DNA from: Pelargonium nanum | Lineage: Eukaryota > Streptophyta > Magnoliopsida > Geraniales > Geraniaceae | Direction of reading: 5' to 3' | Length of the DNA stretch: 23,679 nt | NCBI GenBank assembly: GCA_036897485.1 | Contig: JAYMTF010001395.1 | Coordinates: 1-23,679, forward strand | Shown: one piece after another, positions 20,222 to 23,679 of the stretch | Position numbering within the stretch: the first letter of the stretch is position 1 | How the letters are laid out: every line of letters begins with the position of its first letter | Notes under the pieces: model-generated | The model's database searches: none | The model's input: the letters and a program-made list of their open reading frames with translations, nothing else | What the model was told of the DNA's origin: nothing | Translations under genes and position numbers: made by a program

Positions 20222-23200
20222 TTACAGAATCTGGGCAGCTGTATTCAACTTCTCTGCTAAGCTGAGCTGTGTCCTTGTGACACTCGACAGATAAAGCAAG
20301 AGCAAATGGTCCTGTACAAGGAAAAAAGACCATCAAAACATTTATATTGAGTTTATTAACTAGATATCAAAACTGCACGACCTTTAAAACTCAATGATCA
20401 GATAGCATGACTGTTCATTTATAACACAACAATCTTTTTGAGAAATCTCAAGGCATGTCGTCCAAATGTTATTTGCAACTTAAGGAAAGATAAGCCTTAC
20501 CTGGACACTGTCATTCACAAGCTTATCAAAAGCTGGAGGAGACAGTTTGGGAAGAGAAGCCACAGTATCTGATATAAACCTCCCTATGCTATTATCTGGT
20601 GCGACACGTCCTTCCTGAGGCCAACAAATTCATAAAACAATTCAGTATATGACACAAAAAGCAGCTGACAATTACAATAGCTGTACTGATGCTCACCACA
20701 ACATCGTCAACATATTTCTGGACATCTTCAATCAGAGCTAGCAACCGTTGCATTGAGGCTTCCATTCCTTCCAGATCATTTGGGAGTTTGTCAACCATTG
20801 TTGTCTTTAGGATGTCAACTGCCGCAACAGTATACGTTAATATATATATAACTATTCTTAGCAGACGGAATACACAATCAAAATGACTATTCAACTATAT
20901 TAACTTAAAAAGCGTGTAGATGGGTCCATGGGTGTGTAAGGATGAGCGAACATGAAAGTTAATAAAATGAATGAGAAAGTTCACAGAAAAAACATACATC
21001 CAACTCGCTCAGCTTCAATCATACGAAGATCCAGAGGAATCTCTTGGAACTGGGCAGCAAGTTGACGGTCACTAAGTGACAAATTGACAGAAACATAGGC
21101 TTTTATGGTGGCCTCTCCATTCCTAAATGTCGTATCCACTGTCAAGTGAATAGGGTTGGAAACTTCTCTAGAATAGAATTCATGAATCAAGGCGCTGCCA
21201 CCAGTGACACCAAAACCAGTCGAATACCTTCAAACATTTCAAGAGTCACAACCAAACTAGTTAATTAACAAAAAAAAGATAAAATACAATAGTTTCTATA
21301 ATATAACCTGCCTAGCAACCTTTGGTGCTGAATTAAAATTTCATTCACCACATAAATAGGTTATAATTAAACATTGAAAGGGGTAATAGCTAAACTTGTA
21401 AATTAACTCAAATACAAATGTAATAATTAGAAGCTCTTATTGCAAAACATGTCCTTTTTGACACTTTGTTGTGATTCAACAAGTATTGCAGTTGGAACAT
21501 GTTACACCATTTAAATTACAATATATCGGCAGATGTAGTGAGATATCTCAATTAATTTGTAGTCAGACTCAGAAGGTTTAGATCAAATTCTCTTATGCCT
21601 TCTCACAATTGCAAGTAAGAGACGATAACCGGTAATATTATTCAAATATCTGAACGAATGTGCCCTAGGTCCAAGATGGTCCTACAATTCTATGTTACGT
21701 AGAATAGAAGAATTTGTCATCTTCTGACTATTATGCATGGTAAGTGATTTAGAATTCATAGTTGACCAAGTAAATTGCCTAATCACATTAATGATGGCTT
21801 TCTATCTTTCCTTTTTAACCTTGCCATTCTATTAAGTACTCACATAGCATAGGCTTGTTCAACCTTTATCACCAGAAGTAAGAGTGATGAAGGACTACTG
21901 AGTTTCAAAATCTTAACTATTAAATAAAGGCAAAACAAGAAATAAAGATGTCCCCTCTCGGAGAAGACCAAAGATATATTCTAGAAAATTAGCTTTTGGG
22001 TTAGCTTGTGATGAGAGATGGTGATTTGCTTAGTAACGAACTGGTTCAAAAAATAAGGATTTACCCTAACCAACCAATGGTTGCATTTTTCATCAACATG
22101 GGTTTCCCAATGTGCACATCAAATGATTTATTTATTCCTGAGGCCAGATACTAAGAGACTTGAACTATCGTCAGCATTACTGAGAACATTTTACCACCAA
22201 GAAGAATCAACTTTTTGCATCTACTCATCTAATTTTAAATCCCATTCTGGGATGATTTCTGTTCCCATAGCCAGTAGGTACACATGTAAACCAAAGAAAA
22301 CTGATGAAACAAGAATGGTAATGAAATATGTGCAAACAGAGCACTATAAAGTGAGTTCACATATTCAGTTAACGTTATTTAAAACAAACAAAATAGTTAG
22401 TAACATAAAAAATTACCATCCAACAATGACTTCCTTTGGATTAACTTTTTGGTGGGATGTTAACATATTATGGTGGTAATCAATATCCAAAGCAACCTGC
22501 AATGAGGAAAAAGAGCAAGTAAAATAAGGTAATCACAGAAGCTCCTGGCAAAACTAACACAGCAATAATCAGTAATTTCTCAATGATCTACAATTCTTAA
22601 AAGTATATTAAGTCTTCAATGCCATTGCTGTACATCAGCTAATAGTTCACAGCCACAAATAGTAATACAATATCCTTGGATCTCCCAATCCCCGTAAGAA
22701 CCAAAATAGAAATTGAGGAGCTATAGCTCATGCCAGGCTAATTTAACATACAATTTACATTTGTTCTAAAGCCCATACATCATATAATCGCAAATTGATG
22801 AGCCCAAAATTCCTATCATACCTCTATTCTAAAAACTATTCATCAACATCCATTGATCATAAGCTCATTATTCTCAGCATATTAACATAGAAGTTTATTA
22901 GCATTCTAAACATTAATTTTCAATAATAAACATCATTGCCTAAAACATGACAAAATTTCATCAATCTGCTTCCTCAGATCCCGAACACATAATTAATAAA
23001 TTTCAAAAAATTTCTTTCTCCGCATTCTCTCTTACCAAATTTTCCAGAAACCAAACCAAACAAATCGCAAACTAGAACTCAACTAGTAAGATAACAAAAT
23101 AAAAAATTAATCGATGAGCCGAGAATGCGATACCTGTTCAGAGGACTCGTTGTGAGGAACGGCGTAGGAGTTGCGGATATCAACAGTGCCATCAGGTAAG

Positions 23201-23355
23201 ATGGAGCCGAGCAGTGTGCCGATGACACGCTCGGCTTGGTCGGGGCGTCTGACGTAGCAATCGCATATGTTGAAGATCACCAATGGATGGACTTTTGCGG
23301 AGACGCAGGCCGAAGACGGAGAGAACTGCAACACAGTTTGCTCGCTCGCCGCCAT
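20222..23355 (-). CDS. EIF3F: Eukaryotic translation initiation factor 3 subunit F, 6 exons, 285 aa
   Basis: eIF3f is an MPN-domain subunit of the octameric eIF3 core, which loads mRNA onto the 40S ribosome in the cytosol. Exons are 23355-23134, 22496-22417, 21227-20998, 20818-20697, 20614-20501 and 20311-20222. All junctions are GT..AG, the phases agree, and the total is 858 nt. The start MAASEQTVLQFSPS is the same as I recall for the Arabidopsis protein. The MPN domain covers about residues 20-150 (VHPLVIFNICDCYVRRP; GWYSTGFGVTGGSALIHEFY) and lacks the HxH of active JAMM proteases. Further blocks are DRQLAAQFQEIPLDLRM, VDKLPNDLEGMEASMQRLL and the C-terminal helix LYLSSVTRTQLSLAEKLNTA. The length is close to that of Arabidopsis (about 293 aa). 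Intron 2 (1189 bp) is the longest. Nothing looks broken. Confidence 0.97.
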
Positions 23356-23409
23356 ATCTTGAGCTCTATTGATCTATCAACACCAATCCTGAGAGCACAA
23401 GATGCAGCG

Positions 23410-23573
23410 AGCACTAGGGTTTTGGCAATCTGAAGAGAGAGACCGAATAAAGATATTGTAATTTTAATTTATTTATTAAATACAAGGAAAAGATGGGCTT
23501 GAATTTTGTGACGAATTTACATTAAAGGCCCATTCCGTTATGGTTTCAAGATTGGGCCAAATATATATGGGCC
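23410..23573 (-). promoter_or_regulatory. eIF3F promoter: site II elements and telo-box-like leader motif
   Basis: TGGGCY/GGCCCA motifs occur at 23494-23499, 23527-23532, 23553-23558 and 23568-23573, that is 140-220 bases before the ATG. Close to the ATG, ACTAGGGTTTT (about 23413-23423) reads AAAACCCTAGT on the gene strand, a telo-box variant. No convincing TATA box is positioned for this gene. The layout is the same as for RPN8. Confidence 0.6.
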
Positions 23574-23679
23574 TCAAGTACCAAGTTTAGGACATTCAAA
23601 CATGATATGATACGGTGATTTCACAAAGGTATCGTTTGGGAACTCTTTTTTTATAAGGGAAAGTTGAGGTGATAAGGAC

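Noticed and set aside
22081-22479. 132-codon plus-strand frame
   Set aside because: It lies antisense to eIF3F intron 2 and exon 2, and no domain is seen.
1-23679. CRISPR array, prokaryotic operon, riboswitch or virus-derived gene
   Set aside because: The window is clearly plant nuclear DNA. No regularly spaced repeats, operonic gene layout or viral coding sequence was seen.

Overview
This is nuclear DNA from a flowering plant, almost certainly a eudicot. It has an AT-rich intergenic background, spliced housekeeping genes with GT..AG introns, a plant-only homeobox gene (WOX), a BAHD acyltransferase, and typical small plant transposons. The protein sequences look asterid-like, possibly Lamiales, but that is a low-confidence guess and the species cannot be fixed from the window.

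Layout: 1-6000 is gene-poor AT-rich DNA. It holds a Stowaway-like remnant (1250-1480), a duplicated G-box/ABRE motif followed by a possible orphan promoter (1759-2432), a dispersed 'CACGA'-type repeat (2605-3010), a CACTA-type MITE (3855-4168), and a Stowaway MITE next to a fold-back element (4886-5277). At 6166-7629 (+) lies an intact single-exon BAHD acyltransferase with a TATA box. Convergent with it is a ten-exon gene for the 26S proteasome lid subunit RPN8 (12904 down to 8671, minus), with a Stowaway MITE in intron 7. About 2 kb upstream of RPN8, on the same strand, is a two-exon WOX5-type gene (15713 to 14978). The spacer between them holds a MITE and a SINE-like element. Upstream of WOX5 are two tandem auxin-response-type motifs, a near-perfect hairpin and a decayed LINE fragment. 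A tentative three-exon small gene follows (18846 to 17932, minus), with telomere-like repeats at its start. The window ends with a complete six-exon eIF3 subunit f gene (23355 to 20222, minus) and its promoter.

Four loci are therefore on the minus strand and the BAHD gene is on the plus strand. RPN8 (proteasome lid) and eIF3f (translation initiation) are both catalytically dead MPN-domain scaffold proteins. Both have TATA-less promoters with several TGGGCY 'site II' motifs and a telo-box-like sequence, the usual signature of growth-linked housekeeping genes. WOX5 specifies the root stem-cell niche, and its adjacency to RPN8 matches what I recall for Arabidopsis WOX5/RPN8B and WOX7/RPN8A. I see no bacterial-type operon, CRISPR array or clearly new multi-gene system. 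The least explained items are the small gene at 17932-18846, the hairpin at 16161-16227 and the duplicated ABRE block at 1759-1926.
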